From Lachnospiraceae bacterium (lineage in GTDB: Bacteria > Bacillota > Clostridia > Lachnospirales > Lachnospiraceae): a DNA stretch of 64,000 nt. This document shows, piece by piece, positions 8,392-16,509 of this stretch. The notes beneath the pieces are model-generated. The model saw nothing but the letters and a program-made list of their open reading frames with translations. It was not told where the DNA came from and searched no databases. Made by a program: the position numbers and the translations under genes. Within the stretch, counting starts at the first letter, position 1. Every line of letters starts with the position of its first letter. The DNA is taken from the NCBI GenBank assembly GCA_009777715.1, contig WRLH01000002.1:1-64000 (forward strand), read 5' to 3'.

Positions 8392-10924
8392 CGCCCCGCC
8401 CCCGCATTATCGCCCGCACCACATTTGCGGCACTGCGCCGGATATCATTTTCGCTGATTAAGCCTTTCTTCAAGGCCTTAAGAATCGTTTTCTTGTCCCT
8501 CTTCATGCCCGGCATAACTAAATCATTTCCGGCCTTTAGGCACAAAGCCGGATTGGCAACCCCTTTTGTTGTTGCCAGCCAATCAGTCATGACAACACCG
8601 TCAAAATCCCATTCATGCCGCAAAACCCTAGTCAATAAATCATAACTATTGGCGGTATAAATGCCGTTTAACTTGTTGTACGAAGACATAACCCCGGTCG
8701 GTTTGGCTTCCCTTACCGCGATTTCAAAGCCCCTTAAGTAAATTTCCCGTAATGCCCTCTCGTTTAAGTTGCTCGACATCTGCATCCGTTCGGTTTCTTG
8801 GTTGTTACAGCAAAAATGCTTAAGCGTGACAAAATTGCCCGGCGTTTCCTCAACTCCTTTTGTCACCGCTGCCGCCATTTTTCCGCTTAGAAGCGGATCT
8901 TCGCTATAATACTCAAAATTCCGTCCGCATAAAGGATTACGGTGGATATTCATTCCGGGCGCAAGCCAGAAAGTCACGCCGTATTCAGTCATTTCACGGC
9001 TAATTGCCCGCCCGACCGCCGTCATCAATTCGGTATTCCAAGACTGCGCAAGGGAATGGGCGGCGGGGAAAGCGGTGGTATACTGGTAGACGATTTTGTC
9101 GCGTTTTGGGTTACCCAAAATCCTTTTTAAAATAAATTTCGGCAGGTAATTAAAGAAGCTGACCATCGGCTCCATTGCTTTAACTTTTCTTCCGCGGACT
9201 CCAGCCGTTTTGAGAAGCCGGATTCCAGCTGGGCCGTCACTTAGGGCAATATCCTGTAAGCCCTTGCTTATTAGCCTTGGCGTTGTATAACCAACCGCGC
9301 CGGGACAGTAAAAATCATGGACTTTACCCGTGATATCCATGCCGTCCCCGACAACAACATCAACGCAATCATTGATTGTGAGGGCATTTAAAACATTTCT
9401 CACCGCTTCGTTTTTGTCATCAAAATAATTTTCCGCTTCATAGATGTTTTCCATTCTGACGGTATAATTATAGCTGGGGAAATCTTCAACATTTATCTTA
9501 AGCCGGAAAATCGGCTCACGGTTGTCGGCTTCCAAAAAATAATTTTTCGAGCGGTTCATATTGTGGCCATTATTTTTTTGCCCATTGGGATGGGCAATTT
9601 CGGTGATGTTTGGCCGTTCGCGTTTAAAGGGAAGATGGCGCGAAATAACAGTATCGCTGGCGATTGAGACGGAAACATAAGGGATGGTGTTACGGCTTGA
9701 ATTGCCAATCCGGACGACATACTCCCCGGTATCAAGGATAAAGGCATTGATTTTTTCATCGTATCTTGCCAGATCTTTCATGTCAAAGCTAAGTAAAAGC
9801 TCTTCTGAAGTTTGCGGGGCAAGAGTCTTTGATTTGCCAAAAGCGGCCAATTGCTGATAAGGGCGGGCAATATTTTTGGGGCCGCAAGCGTAAATTTGGA
9901 CAACCTCTCGCCCGGCAAAATAATTGCCGGTATTAGTCACGGAGACCCGCATTGAAATGGTGGTCTTATCTACCACCGCTGAAAGGCATTGGAACATAAA
10001 GCTCGTATAGCTTTTGCCGTAGCCGAATTCATAACGCGGCTCGACATTAAAAGTATCATAATAACGGTAGCCGACAAAAATACCTTCTTTGTAATCAGCT
10101 TCCTTTGCTTGTTTGGTAAGCTTCCCATAAGTCCGCCCGAATGGGACATCATCATAAGTTTTCATCCATGTTGCGGCCAAGTGGCCAGACGGCGAGCAAT
10201 GCCCGGCAATGATATCAGCTAAAGCTTTGCCCCCTGTTCCGCCGAGCATACCCATATAGATGATGGAGTTGATTCCCTTTATTGTGGATAAGGGGCTAAG
10301 ATTCATGCAAGCCCCGGTATTAATGACAATAATCGTTTTCTTGTAGTTTTTGGCAAGGAAACGGATTTGCTCGATTTCTTCATTGGCAAGATTAAATGAA
10401 AAATCATCGGGGTTGCGGTCCATGCTTTCCCCTGCTTGCCTTGCCAAGACGAAAATACAAGTATCGCAAGCACTTTCGATGACATCATCAGCAGTAACCA
10501 TCCGCCCGTAAGGGTGGTTAAAACTAAGCCCGATAACCTCATGGAGAACGGAAAAACGCAGCTTTAAAAATGCGTCTTTGACCATTTTCTTCACCGCTTC
10601 ATTATAAAGAGCAAGCTTTGAATCATGCTCAGCCCGATAATCACTTAACCAGCTTTGGTTTGTGACCGTAAAGCCAGCATTGTAAAAACCCTCAAGAATT
10701 GAAACGCTGTTACGTTCATTGACCTCACCGCTTCCGGTGCCGCCTTTTAGGGTGTAGATCACCCCATTGCCATAAAGGGCAATTTTGCCCGGCTTCAACG
10801 GTAAAGCCCCATCATTTTCAAATAAAACAATGCTTTCTAAGGCGGCCTCATAGGAAAGGCGGGCATTTTCTGTTTCGCGCTTAGAAATGGCGGTAGAATT
10901 TGAAGCAAGTGTTTTTATTTTCAT
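8378..10924 (-). CDS. Beta-glucosidase, glycoside hydrolase family 3, permuted domain order
   Basis: Hydrolyses terminal beta-glucosides, probably in the cytosol since no signal peptide is present. The 848 residues are in reversed GH3 order. The alpha/beta sandwich that is normally C-terminal comes first (SIVLFENDGALPLKPGKIAL near 31-50), followed by a fibronectin III-like part. The catalytic TIM-barrel comes last, with KHFCCNN and the nucleophile Asp 781 in GVVMTDW. Such permuted GH3 enzymes are known from Ruminococcus and Butyrivibrio. The ATG lies only six bases after a good -10 box, which suggests a leaderless message. It may work with the sugar transporter downstream, but it is transcribed separately. 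Confidence 0.9.
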   Translation of the reverse strand: MKIKTLASNSTAISKRETENARLSYEAALESIVLFENDGALPLKPGKIALYGNGVIYTLKGGTGSGEVNERNSVSILEGFYNAGFTVTNQSWLSDYRAEHDSKLALYNEAVKKMVKDAFLKLRFSVLHEVIGLSFNHPYGRMVTADDVIESACDTCIFVLARQAGESMDRNPDDFSFNLANEEIEQIRFLAKNYKKTIIVINTGACMNLSPLSTIKGINSIIYMGMLGGTGGKALADIIAGHCSPSGHLAATWMKTYDDVPFGRTYGKLTKQAKEADYKEGIFVGYRYYDTFNVEPRYEFGYGKSYTSFMFQCLSAVVDKTTISMRVSVTNTGNYFAGREVVQIYACGPKNIARPYQQLAAFGKSKTLAPQTSEELLLSFDMKDLARYDEKINAFILDTGEYVVRIGNSSRNTIPYVSVSIASDTVISRHLPFKRERPNITEIAHPNGQKNNGHNMNRSKNYFLEADNREPIFRLKINVEDFPSYNYTVRMENIYEAENYFDDKNEAVRNVLNALTINDCVDVVVGDGMDITGKVHDFYCPGAVGYTTPRLISKGLQDIALSDGPAGIRLLKTAGVRGRKVKAMEPMVSFFNYLPKFILKRILGNPKRDKIVYQYTTAFPAAHSLAQSWNTELMTAVGRAISREMTEYGVTFWLAPGMNIHRNPLCGRNFEYYSEDPLLSGKMAAAVTKGVEETPGNFVTLKHFCCNNQETERMQMSSNLNERALREIYLRGFEIAVREAKPTGVMSSYNKLNGIYTANSYDLLTRVLRHEWDFDGVVMTDWLATTKGVANPALCLKAGNDLVMPGMKRDKKTILKALKKGLISENDIRRSAANVVRAIMRGRGGGSV

Positions 10925-10930
10925 AATATG

Positions 10931-10959
10931 ATTATAATGAAAAATTAAAGTTTTGTAAA
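10931..10959 (-). promoter_or_regulatory. Beta-glucosidase promoter, probably leaderless
   Basis: On the minus strand TTTACA (10959-10954), a 17-base spacer, TATAAT (10936-10931), then CATATT and the ATG at 10924. Transcription would start on or next to the start codon, and no Shine-Dalgarno is present. Confidence 0.65.
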
Positions 10960-11043
10960 GTTGACATTTCCTGCCCCATATGTTACCCTTTCTAAAACTA
11001 TCTTTGACAGGATAAAAATAAAAAGGCTAAGGGGATAATCCCG

Positions 11044-11922
11044 ATGTGGACAAACTTAAATTGGCATGACTATGAAATACTGGCGGCTTCTTCCGGAGAA
11101 AAGCTTGAACGGTGGGGTGATTATCTTTTGATCCGTCCCGATCCCCAAGTGATATGGAAAACAGCAAAAACCCATCCCGGCTGGAAGAAACCAAATGCCC
11201 ATTACCACCGCAGCAAAGAGGGCGGCGGCGAATGGGAATTTTTTGATTTGCCGGAAGAATGGAGCATTAGTTATCACGGTTTGGTTTTCCGTCTTAAGCC
11301 ATTTAGCTTTAAGCATACGGGGATTTTCCCCGAACAAGCGGTTAATTGGGACTGGTGTGCGGAAAAAATCCGCTTGCGGACGAAAATATTAAAGCGGCCG
11401 CTTAAGGTTCTTAATTTGTTTGCATATACCGGGGGGGCAACGATTTCCGCGGCAAAAGCCGGGGCAAGCGTGACCCACGTTGACGCAGCAAAAGGAATGT
11501 TAAGCTGGGCAAAGGAAAACGCTGTGGCCTCTGGGTTGAACGCTAAACCAATCCGCTGGCTGGTTGATGACTGTATTAAGTTTGCCGAGCGGGAAATCCG
11601 CCGCGGCAGTACCTATGACGGAATCATCATGGATCCGCCGTCTTACGGACGCGGGCCAAAGGGTGAAGTCTGGAAGATGGAAGAAAATATTTTTGCGTTT
11701 ATCGAGCTTGCCGCCCAGCTCCTCACAAAAGAAGCAAGTTTCTTTTTGGTAAATTCATATACCACCGGATTACAGCCCTCGGTGCTTTCATATATGCTAA
11801 ATACGGTCCTTGTCCCCCGCTTCGGCGGCCATGTCAAAGCTGCTGAAATCGGTCTTCCGGTCACGGAAAACGGGTTAATCTTACCGTGCGGGGCATCGGG
11901 ACGGTGGGAAGCCATCGAATGA
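11044..11922 (+). CDS. Class I SAM-dependent methyltransferase (RlmI/RlmK-like, COG1092)
   Basis: The 292-residue protein has the Rossmann methyltransferase core in its second half. SAM motif I is VLNLFAYTGGATISAAKAG near 120-138, an acidic residue follows in THVDAAKGML, and motif IV is MDPPSYGRG near 197-205. DPPS/Y after the core is typical of 23S rRNA cytosine methyltransferases of the RlmI/RlmK group. The PUA domain is missing, and the N-terminal 110 residues form an OB- or EEHEE-like part. AAGGGGAT precedes the ATG. It diverges from the beta-glucosidase. The exact rRNA target cannot be read from sequence. Confidence 0.8.
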   Translation: MWTNLNWHDYEILAASSGEKLERWGDYLLIRPDPQVIWKTAKTHPGWKKPNAHYHRSKEGGGEWEFFDLPEEWSISYHGLVFRLKPFSFKHTGIFPEQAVNWDWCAEKIRLRTKILKRPLKVLNLFAYTGGATISAAKAGASVTHVDAAKGMLSWAKENAVASGLNAKPIRWLVDDCIKFAEREIRRGSTYDGIIMDPPSYGRGPKGEVWKMEENIFAFIELAAQLLTKEASFFLVNSYTTGLQPSVLSYMLNTVLVPRFGGHVKAAEIGLPVTENGLILPCGASGRWEAIE

Positions 11923-11953
11923 TGGAAACCCATCTAATGATGGGAATAGCCAT

Positions 11954-12436
11954 CTAAAAATTAAGCAGCCTCCGGATAAATGCCCGATAACCGGGAAAAT
12001 AATCTTCCATCAAATTGTTGTAGTTGTAAACATAAGGCACACGGCCGGGAAAATAAAGATACATCCTGACAAAATAGAAAATTAAAAGTAAAGCAAAAAG
12101 CAAAATGATGCCTTGGATAAAATAAGGAATTGCTTTTCCTCTAATATAGCGATGGAATCCGCAGTAAAATGCAAAAAAGACAATGCCAAAAGCCAAAGGG
12201 TTCAAATAATAGGCGCGGGCAAATTGCCCGGTCAGGACAAACCTGGTTGCTCGCGACATTCCGCAGCCAGCGCAAGGCAAGCCGATGATTTGGTAAATTG
12301 GGCAAGTGGCGGCGGAAAAGTAATGGATCATGACATAATACGCCGCAAAAATGAAAAGTAACCACCAATATTTGCGGAAGTCATCTCGCAAGCGGGCAAA
12401 GGTATCTTTGGCGATTGTCAATAAAGTTGCTTTCAA
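11954..12436 (-). CDS. DUF2752 membrane protein
   Basis: A 160-residue integral membrane protein with about four helices. The DUF2752 signature CPIYQIIGLPCAGCGMSRA (near 47-65) carries conserved cysteines after the first helix and is followed by NPLAFGIVFF. The family function is unknown; in some genomes it sits near secretion or prenylated-membrane genes. The start is TTG at 12436, immediately after the TAA of the Nudix gene, so the two are translationally coupled. Confidence 0.8.
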   Translation of the reverse strand: MKATLLTIAKDTFARLRDDFRKYWWLLFIFAAYYVMIHYFSAATCPIYQIIGLPCAGCGMSRATRFVLTGQFARAYYLNPLAFGIVFFAFYCGFHRYIRGKAIPYFIQGIILLFALLLIFYFVRMYLYFPGRVPYVYNYNNLMEDYFPGYRAFIRRLLNF

Positions 12437-12898
12437 TTAGTAAAACCTCACATGATGTTCCATCAAATTGTCCCCATCATAAATAAGCTTGGCGCTAAAA
12501 ATCCCCTTGTCGGCTTTAAGCCACTCCCAGATTAGATGGTCACCAGCCCACAAATTAAGCGCGGCGATTTTATCCGTCTCGACCCAGCAAAGCTCGCCTT
12601 CGTCACAATCTTTTATCTCGCCGTCAAATTGATCAGCAGTAAAGAAAAATATATAAATCGGGTCGCCTTTTTCATGGCTAAGGAAAGTAACCGTCCCGCG
12701 GAAACGGAAGCTCTTAAGCGTAACCCCGGCCTCTTCCTTAACTTCCCTGATGACGCATTCTTCCGGTGACTCGCCAAACTCAAATCTTCCGCCAAGCCCG
12801 ATATATTTACCCTCGTTTATGTCATTTTTCTTTTTATTGCGGTAAAGCATTAAGGTTTGATCATTTTTTTGCAGATAGCATTCCGTGCATAAAATCAT
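12437..12898 (-). CDS. Nudix hydrolase (MutT/YtkD-like)
   Basis: Hydrolyses a nucleoside diphosphate linked to another moiety, possibly 8-oxo-dGTP. The 153-residue protein has a complete Nudix box, GRFEFGESPEECVIREVKEE then AGV, with the metal-binding REVKEE core near residues 37-59. The opening MILCTECYLQKNDQTLMLYR resembles the clostridial MutT/DUF4916-type subgroup. AAGGGAG lies 6 bases before the ATG. It is the first gene of the two-gene unit with DUF2752. The exact substrate is not predictable. Confidence 0.85.
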   Translation of the reverse strand: MILCTECYLQKNDQTLMLYRNKKKNDINEGKYIGLGGRFEFGESPEECVIREVKEEAGVTLKSFRFRGTVTFLSHEKGDPIYIFFFTADQFDGEIKDCDEGELCWVETDKIAALNLWAGDHLIWEWLKADKGIFSAKLIYDGDNLMEHHVRFY

Positions 12899-12995
12899 GT
12901 TGTCTCCCTTGGCAAGAAATAACTTGTCAAATTAAGCGGTTTATTATAATATGATACCAAGGCATTAGGATTAACGCAAGACCGAAAGGACAAGT

Positions 12996-13808
12996 ATGGA
13001 CACAATTATTGATCGGACTTATCTCCAAAGAAAAAAACGGATTGTCATCAAAATTGGGACGTCAATCATAACCCACGCCGAAACCGGGCATATCGACCTA
13101 TTAAAATTGGAAAAATATGTCAGGGTTTTTACCGATATCCGTAATCGCAATAAAGAAGTTATTGTTGTCTCAAGCGGCGCAGTCGGGGCGGGGAGAAAAG
13201 CGCTGGGGATAAAAGAGCGTCCTCGTGAGCTGGCAGTTACCCAAGCCTGTTCCGCTGTCGGGCAAGCACAGCTGATGATGATTTACCAGCGTTTATTTGC
13301 CGAATACAATCAGACGATTGCCCAAATCCTGGTGACTAAAAACGTCATTACCAATGAAACAACCCGTGCAAATACCCAGCGGACGCTGGGGCAATTATTA
13401 AGCATGGGTGTGATTCCGATTTTGAATGAAAATGACGCTATTTCCACGGACGAAATCCAAAGCGACAATTTTGGCGATAATGATACGCTTTCTGCTTATG
13501 TTGCCGAGCTGGTTGGGGCGGATCTTTTGATTTTGCTGACCGACATCAACGGCCTTTATACTGACGACCCCCGCGTTAACGAAAGCGCGGTTTTCATTAA
13601 TTGCGTTAAGGAAATAAATCCAGAGCTTGTAAAAATGGCAAAAGGGGTCAAATCTGATGTCGGGACTGGCGGGATGGCAACGAAAATTGCCGCCGCCCAA
13701 ATTGCGAATATGGCCGGGATTGACATGGTCATTGCCAATGGTGAAAGGGTCTACAATATCCCTGATATTTTGGAGGGGATTCAGATTGGGACGTTGTTTA
13801 AGGCATGA
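12996..13808 (+). CDS. proB: Glutamate 5-kinase
   Basis: Phosphorylates glutamate to glutamyl 5-phosphate, the first step of proline synthesis. The 270-residue protein has the amino-acid kinase fold: KRIVIKIGTSIITH at residues 13-26, the glycine-rich SSGAVGAGRKALG, and NENDAIS and FGDNDTLSAYVA for glutamate and Mg-ATP binding. The C-terminal PUA domain of the longer enzymes is absent, as in many clostridia. No proA follows; the next gene runs in the opposite direction and its 3' end overlaps proB by 28 bases. Confidence 0.95.
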   Translation: MDTIIDRTYLQRKKRIVIKIGTSIITHAETGHIDLLKLEKYVRVFTDIRNRNKEVIVVSSGAVGAGRKALGIKERPRELAVTQACSAVGQAQLMMIYQRLFAEYNQTIAQILVTKNVITNETTRANTQRTLGQLLSMGVIPILNENDAISTDEIQSDNFGDNDTLSAYVAELVGADLLILLTDINGLYTDDPRVNESAVFINCVKEINPELVKMAKGVKSDVGTGGMATKIAAAQIANMAGIDMVIANGERVYNIPDILEGIQIGTLFKA

Positions 13809-15034
13809 ATAAACAGCCCGCTCCTTAGTTTTGGCTCAAACCACGTTGACTTTGGCGGCATTAACAGCCCGGCATCGGCTACGGCTAATAGTTCTTGGAT
13901 CGAAGTAGCATACATCGAAAACGCGGCCATCATATCAGATGACGCTCTTTTTTCTAACTCATGTAAGCCCCGGATTCCGCCGACGAAATCGATCCGCTTG
14001 TCCGTGCGGGGGTCATCAATTCCAAAGACTGGCTTTAATAAATAATCCTGCAAAATAGCGACATCAAGGCCTGCGACTGGGTCAGCGGATAAAAGCTCTG
14101 TTTTTGCGGTCAGACGATACCAGCCATTCCTTAAGTACATTCCAAAACAGCCTTTGCGGTCGGGTGCGTATGCTTCTTCGCCAAGATGTTCGATTAAAAA
14201 GCCTTGGCTTTCGATGGCTTTAATTAATTCATCAATGCTTAGGCCGTTAAGGTCGGCAACAACCCGGTTATAAGGCAGGATTTTAAGCTCATCATCAGGG
14301 AATAAAACCGATAAAAAGCGGTTATATTCTTCATTGCCTTGGTGGCGGGGATTTTCTGCTTTCCGTTTGTGGGCGACTTTTACTGCGGAAGCACAGCGGT
14401 GATGTCCGTCCGCGATATAGGTTGCCGGGATAGCAAGGAAAGCCTTCTCAAGTTCTATTATCGTTTTACTTTCATTAATGACCCAAACGCGGTGGCGAAT
14501 GCCATCACTGGAAGTAAAATCATATTCGGGGACGGCTTTTTTGGCTTCTGCCACAATCCCGTTAATAACTTCATTACGCCGATATGCCATAAAAATAGGG
14601 CCGGTATGGGCGTTAGTTATGTCAATATGGCGGATGCGGTCCAGTTCTTTTTCCGGGCGGGTATTTTCATGCTTTTTAATCCGGTTTTCTTCATAGTCAG
14701 AAACGGCCGAACAGGCGGCAATGCCAGTTTGAATATGCTCGCCCATCTTAAGCTCATAAATATAATAACAGGCGTTATCTTCTATTATAAAAGCACCGTC
14801 ATCAATCATCGCGCCAAGCAGTTCTTTGGCACGAAAATAGACCCGGTCGTCATATGTGCTGACATCTTCGGGAAAGCTGGTTTCGGCGCGGTCAATCTTT
14901 AGGAACGAAAGGGGTTCACTTGCGACTATTTCCGTTGCTTCCTTGCGGTTATAAACGTCATATGGCAGGGCCGCTATTTTCGCCGCATGGTCCTTACTCG
15001 GACGAATTGCACTAAAAGGGGTTATTTTGGGCAT
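13781..15034 (-). CDS. DUF1015 family protein
   Basis: A 417-residue soluble protein that opens with PKITPFSAIRPSKDHAAKIA and then ALPYDVYNRKEA, the recognisable start of DUF1015. YIADGHHRCASAVKV near residue 228 is the other strongly conserved block. The biochemical role is unsettled; in clostridia it is often found near serine or phosphoglycerate metabolism genes. GGAGAAAAA precedes the ATG. The tail-to-tail overlap with proB suggests no shared transcription. Confidence 0.85.
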   Translation of the reverse strand: MPKITPFSAIRPSKDHAAKIAALPYDVYNRKEATEIVASEPLSFLKIDRAETSFPEDVSTYDDRVYFRAKELLGAMIDDGAFIIEDNACYYIYELKMGEHIQTGIAACSAVSDYEENRIKKHENTRPEKELDRIRHIDITNAHTGPIFMAYRRNEVINGIVAEAKKAVPEYDFTSSDGIRHRVWVINESKTIIELEKAFLAIPATYIADGHHRCASAVKVAHKRKAENPRHQGNEEYNRFLSVLFPDDELKILPYNRVVADLNGLSIDELIKAIESQGFLIEHLGEEAYAPDRKGCFGMYLRNGWYRLTAKTELLSADPVAGLDVAILQDYLLKPVFGIDDPRTDKRIDFVGGIRGLHELEKRASSDMMAAFSMYATSIQELLAVADAGLLMPPKSTWFEPKLRSGLFIHALNNVPI

Positions 15035-15081
15035 TTTTTCTCCTTTGTTGATATTGTTACTGCAAGGAAAGCAAAATAAAC

Positions 15082-15157
15082 TCGTAGTGAGTCCTTGGCC
15101 GCCTTCTATATTAATAGAATTTTTATTTTAATGCCAATTAGGCCACAGACTCCACGA
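15082..15157. repeat. Imperfect inverted repeat in the 15035-15213 spacer
   Basis: TCGTAGTGAGTCCTTGGCC (15082-15100) partly pairs with GGCCACAGACTCCACGA (15141-15157), with an AT-rich loop of about 40 bases. It lies between two leftward genes and has no T tract, so it is more likely a processed or stabilising hairpin than a terminator. Low certainty. Confidence 0.3.
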
Positions 15158-15213
15158 AGAGTTATATTTTGAGTGACTTGCATCTAATTCATTTTACATC
15201 AATTTTCAAAAAA

Positions 15214-16233
15214 TTACAAAATATTATTCGTTGTGCCACGTGCAATGAGTTCCGGCAGGGCAACATAGCTTTGGACGCGGAGGGCAGGATTCTTAATGCT
15301 TTTTAAAAGCTGGGACGCTGTTTGTTCCCCCTGCTCAAAAAAATCAGTATTCACAACCGTTGGCGATGGGTTCATGATATGCGTAAAAGGATAAGCGTCA
15401 AAAGTGATTAATTGTAAATCACTGGGCATGGAAAGCCCTGCCTCGCGGACTGCCTCAAGCACCCCAATGGCAACCGGATTACATGAACAGATAATTCCGT
15501 CTGGCCGTTTGTCTTGGCTTAACAGCTTGGCTGCCCCTAAACGGCTTTCTTCAAGGCTTGCGTCAGTTAAAAGAACATTGCTTTCCGGCATTTTAAGCCC
15601 AAATCCGCGCAGCACCGCCCGGACTCCGCTTAACCGCCGCATTGAGATAGTATCGTTCCGGTCACCGCCGATAAAGGCGATGTTTTGCGAGCCGCCCTCG
15701 ATAAGGTGGCGGGCGGCAATATCCCCGGCCAGAATATTATTCGTATCAATCCAGCAGACCTGGCTTTCAAATGCCGGCTTGCCCATTACAACGTGCGGGA
15801 AGCTTTCCTTGACCAGCATAGTTGCGGTATCATGGTTAAGCGCCCAGCCGTGGATAATAACTCCATCATAACCCCCGGCAGAAAAAACGGCCTTAAGCGT
15901 ATCGCCGGGTTTTTTGTCGCCGGAGACGTTCATAAAGGTGATACTGTAACCTTTACGTGCCAATTCCCGGTGAACGCCGCAGAAAAACTCGAACATATGC
16001 GGGTTGGCATAAGCTTCCCCTTTATGTAGAAGTGAAAGAAAAGCAATGCTGCGGGTCGAACGCCGTTTGAAATTGGCAGCCCGGACATTGGGGGTATAGT
16101 TCATTCGCTCAATCACTTCTTTGACCCTTAAGGCAGTAGCCTCAGAAATGAAAGGGGAGTTGTTGACGACCTTGCTCACCGTGGAAAAAGAAACACCTGC
16201 TTCGCGAGCGACATCTTTAATAGTTACAGCCAT
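15214..16233 (-). CDS. LacI-family sugar-responsive repressor
   Basis: A 339-residue regulator. The N-terminal helix-turn-helix is AVTIKDVAREAGVSFSTVSK, with the hinge NYTPNVRAANFKRRST near 47-62. A periplasmic-binding-protein-like effector domain follows. AGGAGG stands 6 bases upstream. It is divergent from the sugar ABC operon, and two palindromes lie in the 276-base divergent region, so control of that operon and of itself is the natural inference. The inducer is probably a sugar carried by the transporter; which one cannot be read. Confidence 0.92.
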   Translation of the reverse strand: MAVTIKDVAREAGVSFSTVSKVVNNSPFISEATALRVKEVIERMNYTPNVRAANFKRRSTRSIAFLSLLHKGEAYANPHMFEFFCGVHRELARKGYSITFMNVSGDKKPGDTLKAVFSAGGYDGVIIHGWALNHDTATMLVKESFPHVVMGKPAFESQVCWIDTNNILAGDIAARHLIEGGSQNIAFIGGDRNDTISMRRLSGVRAVLRGFGLKMPESNVLLTDASLEESRLGAAKLLSQDKRPDGIICSCNPVAIGVLEAVREAGLSMPSDLQLITFDAYPFTHIMNPSPTVVNTDFFEQGEQTASQLLKSIKNPALRVQSYVALPELIARGTTNNIL

Positions 16234-16277
16234 GATAATCCTCCTGTGAAAATTTCCTCGTTTTCATAATTACAATA

Positions 16278-16289
16278 TACAACGTTGTA
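16278..16289. promoter_or_regulatory. Candidate LacI operator 1
   Basis: TACAACGTTGTA is a perfect 12-bp palindrome with the central CG common to LacI-family operators. It lies between the repressor start and the -35 box of the ABC operon. Confidence 0.55.
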
Positions 16290-16321
16290 ACAAAAAAGTC
16301 AAGATATTTTCATAAATTTTA

Positions 16322-16350
16322 TTGACTTTTTTTTACTTGTAAGATATACT
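16322..16350 (+). promoter_or_regulatory. Promoter of the sugar ABC operon
   Basis: TTGACT (16322-16327), a 17-base spacer, TATACT (16345-16350). Expected start near 16357, giving a leader of about 150 bases. Confidence 0.7.
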
Positions 16351-16386
16351 GATAAAACGAAGATAGCTATTATTCATATTTAAAAG

Positions 16387-16440
16387 CCGATGGAAAATTT
16401 TTATTACAACTAGTTGCGAATTTCCAAAATTTCCCATCGG
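16387..16440 (+). promoter_or_regulatory. Leader hairpin enclosing candidate LacI operator 2
   Basis: CCGATGG plus A/T (from 16387) pairs with the segment ending CCATCGG (16440), about 15 bp with one mismatch. The loop carries CAACTAGTTG (16407-16416) inside TTACAACTAGTTGCG, which shares the TACAAC/GTTG half-sites of operator 1, 128 bases away. Repressor looping or transcription roadblock is possible. Confidence 0.5.
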
Positions 16441-16509
16441 GAAAATCGACAGAGAAAATTTTCACAAATATTGCAATCAGCAAACATATTTAAAAAATGG
16501 AGGAAAAAA

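Noticed and set aside
13781-13808. proB and DUF1015 overlap as a frameshift or assembly fault
   Set aside because: Both proteins have sensible lengths and ends; a short tail-to-tail overlap is ordinary.
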